Shown one piece after another: positions 16,976 through 24,695 of a stretch of 64,000 nucleotides of DNA. Numbering within the stretch: position 1 is the stretch's first letter; each line of letters opens with the position of its first letter. The notes under the pieces were generated by a model. That model made no database searches and had not been told where the DNA came from. It saw only the letters and a program-made list of their open reading frames with translations. A program made the position numbers and the translations under genes. Source of the stretch: Pseudomonas citri (lineage in GTDB: Bacteria > Pseudomonadota > Gammaproteobacteria > Pseudomonadales > Pseudomonadaceae); the NCBI RefSeq assembly GCF_025336485.1, contig NZ_JAODAB010000020.1, positions 47,894 to 111,893 of the forward strand, given 5' to 3'.

Positions 16976-18424
16976 TCAGTGCGGGGAGTAGACCGTCAGC
17001 ATCTGCCCAGGCTTGAGGGCCTTGCCCATCCGTGGGTTCCAGCGCTTGAGGTGCTGCATTTCCACGTTGAAGCGTTTGGCCACGACGTACAGCGAGTCGC
17101 CCTGCTGGACTTTGTATTGGGTTTGTTTCGTTTGGCTGGCCTTGCTGTTGGCGGCCACGACGGTGTTGATGCGCTTGCCGCTGGCCTTTGGCGCCCTGGT
17201 GTCCTGCATCACCAGGGTCTGGCCGACCTTGAGCTTGTTGCCACTGAGCTTGTTCCAGCGTTGCAGGTCCTTGGTCTCGACCTTGTTGGCCTTGGCGATC
17301 TGGGCCAGGCTGTCGCCGCGCTTGACCCGGTAGGTGCGCTTGACGTCTTCCGGTTCGCTGTCGTCGGCTGTTTCGAACACCGGCTTGAGCGAGCGGGGGC
17401 TGATCAGTTCTTCCGGACGCATGGTCGACAGGCTGGCGGTCAGCAACTGGGCCTTGGAAGTGGGCACCAGCAGGTGTTGCGGGCCGTCGATGGTGGTGCG
17501 CTGCTTGAAGGCCGGGTTGAGCTGGAACAACTCGTCCTCGTCGATGTTGGCCACCGCCGCGACCTTGGACAGGTCCATGCGCTGGTTGATCTCGACGACC
17601 TGGAAGTAGGGTTCGTTGGCAATCGGGTTGAGGTTCACGCCATAGGCATCGGGGGCGAGCACCACCTGGGACAGCGCCAGCAGCTTGGGCACGTAGGCCT
17701 GGGTCTCGGCGGGCAGCGGCAGGTTCCAGTAGTCGGTGGGCAGGCCGAGTTTCTCGTTGCGTTCGATGGCCCGGCTGACCGTGCCTTCGCCGGCGTTGTA
17801 GGCCGCCAGGGCCAGCAGCCAGTCGCCGTTGAACATGTCGTGCAGGCGCGTCAGGTAGTCCATGGCGGCCGTGGTGGAGGCGGTGATGTCGCGACGCCCG
17901 TCATAGAAACGGGTCTGGCGCAGGTTGAAGTAGCGCCCCGTGGACGGGATGAACTGCCAAAGGCCTACGGCGTTGGCCCGGGAATAGGCCATGGGGTTGT
18001 AGGCGCTTTCGATCACCGGCAGCAGGGCCAGCTCCAGCGGCATGTTGCGCTCTTCAAGGCGCTCGACGATGTAGTGGATGTACAGGCTGCCGCGCTCGCC
18101 GGCGTTTTCCAGGAAGGACGGGTTGCTGGCGAACCACAGGCGCTGTTGCTCGATGCGTGGGTTGACGCCGGCCGTCTCCTGGAGCTGGAAGCCCTGGCGC
18201 ATGCGCTCCCAGATATCCTGGGGCGCCTGGGGGCTGGGCTTCTGGCTGAGCCACACAGGTTTCTGCTTGGCGCGAGCGGCGATATTGGGCGTGTGGGCCG
18301 CGTCGGGCGACACCTGGCTCGTGCTTTGGCAACCCGCCAGCGTGGCGGACACAGCCACCGCGATGGCTTGAGCCAGGCGGGTCAATGTGTCGGACTGGGC
18401 GGACCTGCGTATAGAGGACGACAT
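16976..18424 (-). CDS. mltD: Membrane-bound lytic murein transglycosylase D
   Basis: A 482-residue lipoprotein that cleaves peptidoglycan glycan strands in the periplasm. The lipobox LAGC puts the lipidated cysteine at residue 32. The SLT domain follows, with catalytic glutamate E139 in VIESAYNP and the later LAAYNAGEGTVSRA motif. Two C-terminal LysM domains (YRVKRGDSLAQIAKANKV and YKVQQGDSLYVVAKRFNV) bind the cell wall. The start MSSSIRRS (18424) gives a standard lipoprotein signal; an ATG 8 codons upstream is also possible. Confidence 0.95.
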   Translation of the reverse strand: MSSSIRRSAQSDTLTRLAQAIAVAVSATLAGCQSTSQVSPDAAHTPNIAARAKQKPVWLSQKPSPQAPQDIWERMRQGFQLQETAGVNPRIEQQRLWFASNPSFLENAGERGSLYIHYIVERLEERNMPLELALLPVIESAYNPMAYSRANAVGLWQFIPSTGRYFNLRQTRFYDGRRDITASTTAAMDYLTRLHDMFNGDWLLALAAYNAGEGTVSRAIERNEKLGLPTDYWNLPLPAETQAYVPKLLALSQVVLAPDAYGVNLNPIANEPYFQVVEINQRMDLSKVAAVANIDEDELFQLNPAFKQRTTIDGPQHLLVPTSKAQLLTASLSTMRPEELISPRSLKPVFETADDSEPEDVKRTYRVKRGDSLAQIAKANKVETKDLQRWNKLSGNKLKVGQTLVMQDTRAPKASGKRINTVVAANSKASQTKQTQYKVQQGDSLYVVAKRFNVEMQHLKRWNPRMGKALKPGQMLTVYSPH

Positions 18425-18523
18425 TGGCTGGAAGTAAGTTCCGGGCAAAAATGTCGGGCGATTCTAGAAAGCGCACCCCAACAGGTCAACCATTCAGAAA
18501 TTTTGTATCAGTCCATAGCGGTC

Positions 18524-19291
18524 TTAGAATTTATCTTTCCAAGCCCTCAAGGCCGCAAAAACCTCACTCGGCGTCTGGTTACGCTTGGCGCTCCGTTCGT
18601 CTGCTTTTTGTTTAACGGATGTTTCAGCGGTACGCAGGAAGGGGTTGGTGAGCTTTTCCAGGGCCAGGGTCGACGGCAGGGTGATGACCCCCTCACTGCG
18701 TTGGCGGCTGACTTTTTCCAGACGAGCGGCAATGTCCCGATTGTCCGGTTCCACCGCCGCGGCGAACTTGAGATTGCTGAGGGTGTACTCGTGGGTGCAG
18801 TAGACCAGGGTGTCTTCCGGCAGGGCGGCGAGTCGGCTCAGGGAATGGTGCATTTGCCCGGGTGTGCCTTCGAACAGGCGGCCGCAACCGGCGGCGAACA
18901 GGGTGTCGCCACAGAACAGCAGGCCATGATGGTAGTAGGCGATATGCCCGAGGGTGTGGCCGGGCACGGCATGGACATCGAAGTCCAGGCCCAGCACGGC
19001 GATCCGGTCGTGGTCTCCGAGCGCCCGGTCCCGCGCCGGGATGTTCTCGCTGGCGGGGCCGTAGACGGTGGCGTTCGTCGCGTTTTTCAACGCCTGGACG
19101 CCGCCTACGTGATCATGGTGATGGTGGGTGACCAGGATGTCGCTCAGGACCCAGCCCGGATGGGCTTCGAGCCAGGCTTGCACCGGGGCGGCGTCACCCG
19201 GGTCGACCACGGCACAGCGCTGGGTCGAGTGGTCCTGTAACAACCAGATGTAGTTATCGGTGAACGCGGGCAGGGCACTGATCTGTATCAT
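18524..19291 (-). CDS. gloB: Hydroxyacylglutathione hydrolase (glyoxalase II)
   Basis: Hydrolyses S-lactoylglutathione to lactate and glutathione in methylglyoxal detoxification. The 255-residue metallo-beta-lactamase-fold protein starts at MIQISALPAFTDNYIWLL, the usual GloB beginning. It carries the metal motif THHHHDH (residues 55-61), later PGHTLGH and FCGDTLF, and the glutathione-binding C-terminus. It is divergent from the methyltransferase gene with 65 bp between starts, so both promoters lie in that gap. Confidence 0.95.
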   Translation of the reverse strand: MIQISALPAFTDNYIWLLQDHSTQRCAVVDPGDAAPVQAWLEAHPGWVLSDILVTHHHHDHVGGVQALKNATNATVYGPASENIPARDRALGDHDRIAVLGLDFDVHAVPGHTLGHIAYYHHGLLFCGDTLFAAGCGRLFEGTPGQMHHSLSRLAALPEDTLVYCTHEYTLSNLKFAAAVEPDNRDIAARLEKVSRQRSEGVITLPSTLALEKLTNPFLRTAETSVKQKADERSAKRNQTPSEVFAALRAWKDKF

Positions 19292-19356
19292 CGCAAAATT
19301 CGCCAAGCTCAAAACAAAGGCGCATCTTAGAACTTCCTGGCGCGTTGGAGAATGCA

Positions 19357-20115
19357 ATGACCGATGAAGCGTTCGCTCAGGCTGATCCTGACTGGCTGGC
19401 GTTGATCAGTGCGGCCCGTGAATGGTTGTCCGGCCCCATCGGGCAATTTTTGCTGGAGGAAGAACGGCGCATGCTCGAGGACGAGCTGGGGCGTTTCTTC
19501 GGTGGCTACCTGGTGCATTACGGGCCCTCGGCACAGACGCCGCCGGCGGCCCCGCAAGTCCAGCGCAATGTACGGCTGGGGGCGCCACTGCCGGGCGTCG
19601 AGATCGTCTGCGAGGAACAGGCCTGGCCATTGAGCGAGCATGCCGCTGACGTGGTGGTGCTGCAGCATGGCCTGGATTTCTGCCTGTCCCCCCACGGTCT
19701 GCTGCGAGAGGCTGCCAGTAGCGTGCGTCCCGGCGGGCATCTGCTGATCATCGGCATCAACCCCTGGAGCAGTTGGGGGTTGCGGCATGTATTCGCCCAT
19801 GACGCCTTGCGCCAGGCCCGTTGCATCTCGGCCTCCAGGGTGGGCGACTGGCTCAACCTGCTGGGTTTCGCGCTGGAGAAACGCCGCTTCGGGTGCTATC
19901 GTCCGCCGCTTGCATCACCCCGGTGGCAGGCCCGCCTGGCTGGTTGGGAGCGCAGGGCCGGCGACTGGCAATTGTCCGGTGGCGGTTTCTACCTGTTGGT
20001 GGCGCGCAAGATCGCGGTCGGCCTGCGCCCGGTGCGTCAGGCGCGACGCGAGCCGATGGGCAAGCTGATTCCCTTGCCGATGGCCAAGGTCAATCGTCGC
20101 CACATCGAGCCGTAA
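19357..20115 (+). CDS. Class I SAM-dependent methyltransferase
   Basis: A 252-residue protein with the methyltransferase-11 pattern: an acidic end of strand 2 (GVEIVCEEQAWPLS), DVVVLQHGLDFC at motif 4, and LLREAASSVRPGGHLLIIGINPWS after it. The classical GxGxG nucleotide loop is poorly kept. The order gloB - methyltransferase - rnhA - dnaQ is constant in Pseudomonas, but the substrate is unknown. The ATG at 19357 is preferred over an upstream TTG. Confidence 0.82.
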   Translation: MTDEAFAQADPDWLALISAAREWLSGPIGQFLLEEERRMLEDELGRFFGGYLVHYGPSAQTPPAAPQVQRNVRLGAPLPGVEIVCEEQAWPLSEHAADVVVLQHGLDFCLSPHGLLREAASSVRPGGHLLIIGINPWSSWGLRHVFAHDALRQARCISASRVGDWLNLLGFALEKRRFGCYRPPLASPRWQARLAGWERRAGDWQLSGGGFYLLVARKIAVGLRPVRQARREPMGKLIPLPMAKVNRRHIEP

Positions 20116-20201
20116 CCCTTTTCTGAATCTGGCCGGCATTTCGGCTTCGGGCTTGTCGGTCCCGCCCGGCAGGCTTGTGCATTTTTTCTGGATGGACTGG
20201 C

Positions 20202-20654
20202 ATGAGCGATAGCGTAGAACTCTTCACTGACGGCGCCTGCAAGGGCAACCCTGGCCCGGGCGGCTGGGGCGCGTTGCTGGTCTACAAGGGCGTGGAGAAG
20301 GAGCTCTGGGGCGGCGAAGCCAACACCACCAACAACCGAATGGAATTGATGGGCGCCATCCGTGGCCTGGAAGAACTCAAGCGGCCTTGCGATGTGCTGC
20401 TGGTGACCGACTCGCAGTACGTGATGAAGGGCATCAACGAGTGGATGGCCAACTGGAAGAAGCGTGGCTGGAAGACTGCCGCGAAAGAACCGGTGAAGAA
20501 CGCCGATCTGTGGATGCAGTTGGATGAACAGGTCAACCGTCACAACGTTACCTGGAAATGGGTACGTGGCCATATCGGCCATCACGGCAACGAACGGGCC
20601 GACCAGCTGGCCAACCGTGGGGTGGATGAGGTGCGTGGCTTCAAGCAGGGTTGA
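20202..20654 (+). CDS. rnhA: Ribonuclease HI
   Basis: Degrades the RNA strand of RNA:DNA hybrids. The 150-residue product shows all four catalytic acids, D10 (FTDGACKGNPGPGG), E48 (NNRMELMGAI), D70 (VTDSQYV) and D134 (NERADQLA), and the catalytic-loop histidine H124. Length is normal. The ATG at 20202 begins MSDSVELFTDG. It is followed by a REPIN and then dnaQ on the same strand. Confidence 0.97.
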   Translation: MSDSVELFTDGACKGNPGPGGWGALLVYKGVEKELWGGEANTTNNRMELMGAIRGLEELKRPCDVLLVTDSQYVMKGINEWMANWKKRGWKTAAKEPVKNADLWMQLDEQVNRHNVTWKWVRGHIGHHGNERADQLANRGVDEVRGFKQG

Positions 20655-20689
20655 TTCAGTTCAGGTTGTCCTTGGGGTGAGGGCGCTTG

Positions 20690-20777
20690 TGTGGGAGCAA
20701 AGCTTGCTCGCGACACAGGCGCCTTGGTTTTCCTGGGGGGGCGCATTGCTTCATCGCGAGCAAGCTTTGCTCCCACA
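20690..20777. repeat. REPIN between rnhA and dnaQ
   Basis: TGTGGGAGCAAAGCTTGCTCGCGA is followed about 40 bp later by TCGCGAGCAAGCTTTGCTCCCACA, a perfect inverted pair of REP sequences. Its arms are identical in sequence class to the one at 16872-16963. It lies just before the promoter region of dnaQ. Confidence 0.92.
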
Positions 20778-20896
20778 GTGTTTACCTTCACATTTCATTC
20801 GCTTGCACAAGCATGGTTCCCAGGTAAATCTACTTGCCACCAGAGCGTGTTAAGATCCGCGCCTTTGCATGACTGCCCGTTGAGAGCTGAACACTG

Positions 20897-21655
20897 ATGG
20901 CCAACAGATCTGTCGTACTGGATACCGAAACCACCGGCATGCCGGTGACCGATGGTCACCGGATTATCGAAATCGGCTGTGTCGAACTGATCGGTCGGCG
21001 CCTGACCGGCCGCCATTTCCACGTCTACCTGCAACCTGATCGCGAAAGCGATGAGGGCGCGATCGGTGTCCACGGCATCACCAACGAGTTTCTGGTGGGC
21101 AAGCCGCGTTTCGCCGAAGTGGCCGATGAGTTCTTCGAATTCATCCAGGGCGCGCAGTTGATCATCCACAACGCGGCGTTCGACGTGGGGTTCATCAACA
21201 ACGAATTCGCCTTGATGGGCCAGCAGCACCGGGCCGACATCACCGAACATTGCAGCATCCTCGATACCCTGATGATGGCCCGGGAGCGGCATCCGGGGCA
21301 GCGCAACAGCCTCGACGCACTGTGCAAGCGCTACGGCGTCGATAACTCCGGTCGCGAACTGCACGGCGCGTTGCTCGACTCCGAGATCCTGGCTGACGTC
21401 TACCTGGCGATGACGGGCGGCCAGACCAGCCTGTCACTGGCTGGCAATGCTTCGGATGGCGCGAGCGAAGGCTCGAGCAACCAGGCTTCGGAAATCCGCC
21501 GCTTGCCGGCTGGGCGCCAGCCTTCGCGGATCATCCGCGCCAGCGAAAGCGAGCTGGCCGACCACGTCGCGCGTCTTGAGGCCATTGCCAAGTCCGCCGG
21601 CGCCCCGGCATTGTGGACACAACTGGCCGAGGCGCAGGCCGGCACGAATGGCTGA
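20897..21655 (+). CDS. dnaQ: DNA polymerase III epsilon subunit (3'-5' proofreading exonuclease)
   Basis: Proofreads replication in the Pol III core. In the 252-residue product the DEDDh set is complete: D9 and E11 (LDTETTG), D96 (NAAFDVGF), H156 and D161 (HGALLDSEILADVYL). The C-terminal region (about 180-252) is the tail that binds the alpha subunit. Length is standard. It may have its own promoter in the 120 bp between the REPIN and the ATG. Confidence 0.97.
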   Translation: MANRSVVLDTETTGMPVTDGHRIIEIGCVELIGRRLTGRHFHVYLQPDRESDEGAIGVHGITNEFLVGKPRFAEVADEFFEFIQGAQLIIHNAAFDVGFINNEFALMGQQHRADITEHCSILDTLMMARERHPGQRNSLDALCKRYGVDNSGRELHGALLDSEILADVYLAMTGGQTSLSLAGNASDGASEGSSNQASEIRRLPAGRQPSRIIRASESELADHVARLEAIAKSAGAPALWTQLAEAQAGTNG

Positions 21656-21836
21656 GACCCTTGAGGGCGAAACCTTTTATCCAGTGTTCATTTCTCGCGA
21701 CAATCGCCACGACCTTCTAACCTGAGGTGGCAGGCCAACGGATGCCGCTCGATATCCGAAGGCATCTGATGTGAAGAAAGGGCAATGGAGGGCAACCTGC
21801 CGTTGGTTGCCTCAAGGAGTGAGGATTTTTTCCAGT

Positions 21837-22451
21837 ATGCAGCCGGTCATGAATCCCAAGCACCCCGGGTTGTCGGTGCGCGTCGTCGATGATGGCTTCG
21901 CTGATTACATCTGGGGCAGTGATTTCAGTTTCGAGGTCAACGCCTATGGCGCGGCACAGATCGGCAAGCCCGTGAATCAATGGCCAGTCACGCCCATTGT
22001 CCCGTACAGCAAGTGCTACGGCATCGATCCCGAGGAGTTCAGCAGCTTCCACGGTGCGCCCGACAGCGAGATTTTCATGGCCTACCTCGACGACCTGCCC
22101 GTCGGGCATCTGGTGGTCAGCACCAATTGGAACGGTTTCGCCCACATCGACGAGCTGGCGGTGCATGCCCCGGCCCGTCGCCATGGGGTGGCCAAGGCCC
22201 TGCTCGACGTAGCCCAGTTCTGGAGCCGCAAGAAAAAGTTGCCGGGGATCATGCTTGAAACCCAGAACAATAATCTGGGGGCATGTCGGCTCTATGAGCG
22301 CTGTGGCTATGTGCTGGGCGGTATCGACCACCTGCGTTATCGCGGCATTGACCGGCATACCGCTGAAGTGGCGTTGTTCTGGTACCGGTTGTTCGACGAT
22401 CCGCTGGGGATGTCGATCAGTGGCTCAGCAACGCCTCGGCTTGTTCCGTAA
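21837..22451 (+). CDS. GNAT-family N-acetyltransferase
   Basis: A GNAT acetyltransferase of about 204 residues. The acetyl-CoA region is HIDELAVHAPARRHGVAKALLDVA (the R-x-x-G-x-A type loop), followed by GIMLETQNNNLGACRLYERCGYVLGG. The pattern resembles streptothricin-type acetyltransferases, but the substrate cannot be set from this. The start at 21837 lies about 12 bases after AAGGAGTGAGG; ATG 21849 is an alternative. A 7-bp hairpin (GGCAACC 21791-21797, GGTTGCC 21805-21811) lies just before the ribosome site. The 3' end overlaps the opposite-strand LysR gene by 35 bp. Confidence 0.8.
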   Translation: MQPVMNPKHPGLSVRVVDDGFADYIWGSDFSFEVNAYGAAQIGKPVNQWPVTPIVPYSKCYGIDPEEFSSFHGAPDSEIFMAYLDDLPVGHLVVSTNWNGFAHIDELAVHAPARRHGVAKALLDVAQFWSRKKKLPGIMLETQNNNLGACRLYERCGYVLGGIDHLRYRGIDRHTAEVALFWYRLFDDPLGMSISGSATPRLVP

Positions 22452-23310
22452 CCAACTCCAGCAGCGACTGGATGGCGGGCGCCGCAGGCGTACCCTTCAG
22501 GCTCAAGGCGTAGAGGTTGATGGGCACGGCGGGTGACACCGGGCAAACGTCCAGCCCGCCACCCTTGGCGCCCGAGGCGGTGAACGGGTCGACGATGGCC
22601 AGGCCTTCGCCGGCCTCGACCATGGCGCGCATCATCTGATGGGTCTGCACACGGATCTGGACCACGGGGGCCGGACGCAGCGCTGCCAGTTTGTGGTCGA
22701 ACGCGGGGCTCAACGGGTCATGGCCTTCGAGGCCCAACAGCGACTGGCCGGCCAGGTCCTGAAGCGAAATGTATTTCTGCCGGGGTTGCAGCCAGCCGTG
22801 GGGCGCCAGCAATTGCAGCTTGCCCTGGGCGATGACCTGGCAGTGAATGTCGGGGTGTTCGGGGTCGTGCAGGCTCAGCCCCAGGTCACTTTCACGCAAC
22901 AGCAGGCTCTGGACGATGTGGCGAGTCGGTTGGCTGAGGAGGGTGCAAGGCACATCCGGACAGCGTCGACGCAGGGCCGTGATGCTCCGGGGAAGCAAGT
23001 GCTGGGCAAGGGGTGGGGCGCAGATGATGCGCAAGGGCGGTGCCTGGTAGTGCCTGAGGCTGCTGGCGAGTCGTTGCACCGGTTCGAGGGCGTCGTACAC
23101 CCGCGTCATGGCGTCGCGCAGTTCAAGGGTTTCCCGCGTGGCCTGCAAACGCCCGCGCACGCTGGCAAACAGCATGAAGCCCAGTTGAGTCTCGGCATCG
23201 CGCAGGATCGCCTCGACCTCCGCCACTGGTAGTTGCAGCCATTCGGCCGCTGTGCCGAGGTGCCCGGTCTGCAGCAACGCCTGGATCACTTCGATGTGGC
23301 GTAAACGCAT
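22417..23310 (-). CDS. LysR-family transcriptional regulator
   Basis: A 297-residue LysR-type protein with an N-terminal winged helix (MRLRHIEVIQALLQTGHLGTAAEWL) and an effector domain beginning near residue 90 (PPLRIICAPPLAQHLLP). The recognition helix is less standard than usual (LPVAEVEAILRDAE). Its target is unknown. It converges on the GNAT gene, and the two coding regions share 35 bp at their 3' ends. Confidence 0.85.
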   Translation of the reverse strand: MRLRHIEVIQALLQTGHLGTAAEWLQLPVAEVEAILRDAETQLGFMLFASVRGRLQATRETLELRDAMTRVYDALEPVQRLASSLRHYQAPPLRIICAPPLAQHLLPRSITALRRRCPDVPCTLLSQPTRHIVQSLLLRESDLGLSLHDPEHPDIHCQVIAQGKLQLLAPHGWLQPRQKYISLQDLAGQSLLGLEGHDPLSPAFDHKLAALRPAPVVQIRVQTHQMMRAMVEAGEGLAIVDPFTASGAKGGGLDVCPVSPAVPINLYALSLKGTPAAPAIQSLLELVTEQAEALLSH

Positions 23311-23389
23311 GCGAGAAGTCCATGTTCGGCGGATGAGCCATTGAGTGGCCGAATCCTAACCCAAGTCTGACTTCTGCTCATAACCACCG

Positions 23390-23617
23390 TTACGAGGCGA
23401 TCTGCGTTTCAGGTTCGCGGATCAATTCGATGCCTGATTGCACCAGCAGGAACCGCTCTTCGTCGAGCTTGCTGACCCGGTCGCCGATAGCCAGTCGATA
23501 GGTGGTGAGAGGCTCCTTGCCGTGTTCGTCCAGCGTCGATTCCTGGAATTCATGCACCGAATAGACGCGACCTTCGGCATCCCGCGCATGAAATTGTCCG
23601 ACAAGTACTGCTGCCAT
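23390..23617 (-). CDS. Small conserved hypothetical protein
   Basis: A 75-residue protein with no membrane segment or signal peptide. It reads as a single small beta-rich fold (VLVGQFHARDAEGRVYSVHEF...TYRLAIGDRVSKLDEERFLL). Codon use matches the neighbours. The product looks like a small Pseudomonas-conserved protein, but no function is recognised. Confidence 0.65.
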   Translation of the reverse strand: MAAVLVGQFHARDAEGRVYSVHEFQESTLDEHGKEPLTTYRLAIGDRVSKLDEERFLLVQSGIELIREPETQIAS

Positions 23618-23707
23618 TGCTTAGAACCTCTGGAAATAGATCACTCGATTTGCGGTTCTGTAGACCCTGTCCAAGCGCGGTAAGTTTTCCTACAAGAAAA
23701 AAATAGT

Positions 23708-23737
23708 CCAGCGGATGGGTTTTCGGCGTTCCGCTGG
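23708..23737. repeat. Short inverted repeat with flanking direct repeat
   Basis: CCAGCGGA (23708-23715) and TCCGCTGG (23730-23737) form an 8-bp hairpin with a 14-base loop. AATAGTCCAGC occurs at its left and again at 23741. It lies between the small hypothetical gene and the 144-bp palindromic element; its role is unknown. Confidence 0.5.
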
Positions 23738-23765
23738 TCCAATAGTCCAGCCGATCATCTATAAC

Positions 23766-23909
23766 TAGGCTCTGTACGAAAAGTCTTGAGACGAAGGTCA
23801 GGCAAGGCGAAAACAGCCGAGCAAGCGCAGTGTACTGGAGTACATGAGCATTGCGAGGCTGTTTTCAACGCAGCATGAACGAGTATCAAGGCTTTTCGTA
23901 CAGAGCCTA
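23766..23909. mobile_element. MITE-like palindromic element, 144 bp
   Basis: The ends TAGGCTCTGTACGAAAAG and CTTTTCGTACAGAGCCTA are perfect inverted repeats of 18 bp. The two halves match over most of their length, folding around TGTACTGGAGTACA exactly at the centre (23831-23844). No coding capacity exists. The TA at both ends could be a target duplication, as made by IS630/Tc1-type transposases, so a non-autonomous miniature transposon is the likely nature. Solo copies of the end occur at 25998-26013 and, degenerate, at 3585-3603. Confidence 0.8.
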
Positions 23910-23944
23910 CAGGCTCCCTTGAATCCATAGTCGAGATGCAGCCC

Positions 23945-24502
23945 ATGAGTAATGTCTATACGGTGGCCGTTTTGGTGGGAAGCCTGCGCAAGGCCTCGAT
24001 CAACCGCAAGGCGGCGTTGGCGCTGGCCGCGCTGGCACCGTCTAACTTGAAGCTGGAAATTGTCGAAATCGGCGAGCTGCCGCTCTACAACGAAGACCTC
24101 GATGTCTCGCCTCCTGCGGCCTATAGCGCATTCCGCCAGCGTGTCGGTGCGGCGGACGCGCTGTTGTTTGTCACCCCCGAGTACAACCGCTCGGTACCCG
24201 CGCCGATGAAAAATGCCATCGACGTCGGTTCGCGCCCTTACGGCAAGAGTTGCCTGAGCGGCAAGCCGGGCGCGGTGTTCAGTGCTTCTCCGGGCGCCAT
24301 CGGCGGCTTTGGCGCCAACCATCATCTGCGCCAGTCGCTGGTGTTCCTCGATGTGCCTTGCATGCAGCAGCCGGAAGCCTATCTCAGCGGTGCCGGAACG
24401 GCGTTCGACGAAGCCGGCAATCCGTCGGACACGGTGAAACCGTTTTTGCAGACCTTCATCAATGCCTATGCCAAGTGGGTCGAGCAACACAAGAAGAGTT
24501 GA
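23945..24502 (+). CDS. NAD(P)H-dependent FMN reductase, flavodoxin-like fold
   Basis: A 185-residue protein of the ChrR/ArsH-like FMN reductase family. The FMN phosphate loop is GSLRKASINRK near the N-terminus, and TPEYNRSVPAPMKNAIDVGSRPYG is the family's second signature. Such enzymes reduce quinones, chromate, azo compounds or organoarsenicals. Its neighbour arsB hints at an oxidative or arsenical stress role, but it is shorter than ArsH. ATG 23945 is chosen; ATG 23936 is possible. The gene begins 36 bp after the palindromic element. Confidence 0.85.
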   Translation: MSNVYTVAVLVGSLRKASINRKAALALAALAPSNLKLEIVEIGELPLYNEDLDVSPPAAYSAFRQRVGAADALLFVTPEYNRSVPAPMKNAIDVGSRPYGKSCLSGKPGAVFSASPGAIGGFGANHHLRQSLVFLDVPCMQQPEAYLSGAGTAFDEAGNPSDTVKPFLQTFINAYAKWVEQHKKS

Positions 24503-24505
24503 GGT

Positions 24506-24599
24506 CCCGAATCGTCGGGCAAAGGGCCATGGCGAGAGGGCGGGATTCTCTTGCCATGGCCCGTCCCCGCACGGGTAAGCAGCCCCGGGGCTTTACCCG
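24506..24599 (+). other. Three successive hairpins between FMN reductase and arsB
   Basis: Hairpin A is CCCGA (24506-24510) with TCGGG (24515-24519). Hairpin B has a 10-bp perfect stem, GGGCCATGGC (24524-24533) and GCCATGGCCC (24553-24562), extended by weaker pairs. Hairpin C is CGGGTAA (24572-24578) with TTACCCG (24593-24599) enclosing AGCCCCGGGGCT. None is followed by a T run, so they look more like an mRNA processing or leader structure than a classical terminator. Confidence 0.55.
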
Positions 24600-24695
24600 A
24601 CCATCGAAAATCCCTATCTTCCTGCGCTTGACCACACCTCCGTTCTCCGTCTTCGACGCCCTGATAGCGCGTCGATGTCTTCAAGGCTGCCGTAA

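Noticed and set aside
16872..20777. Spaced repeated palindromes that might be read as a CRISPR array
   Set aside because: Copies are kilobases apart, in inverted pairs, with no regular spacers and no cas genes; they are REP/REPIN elements.
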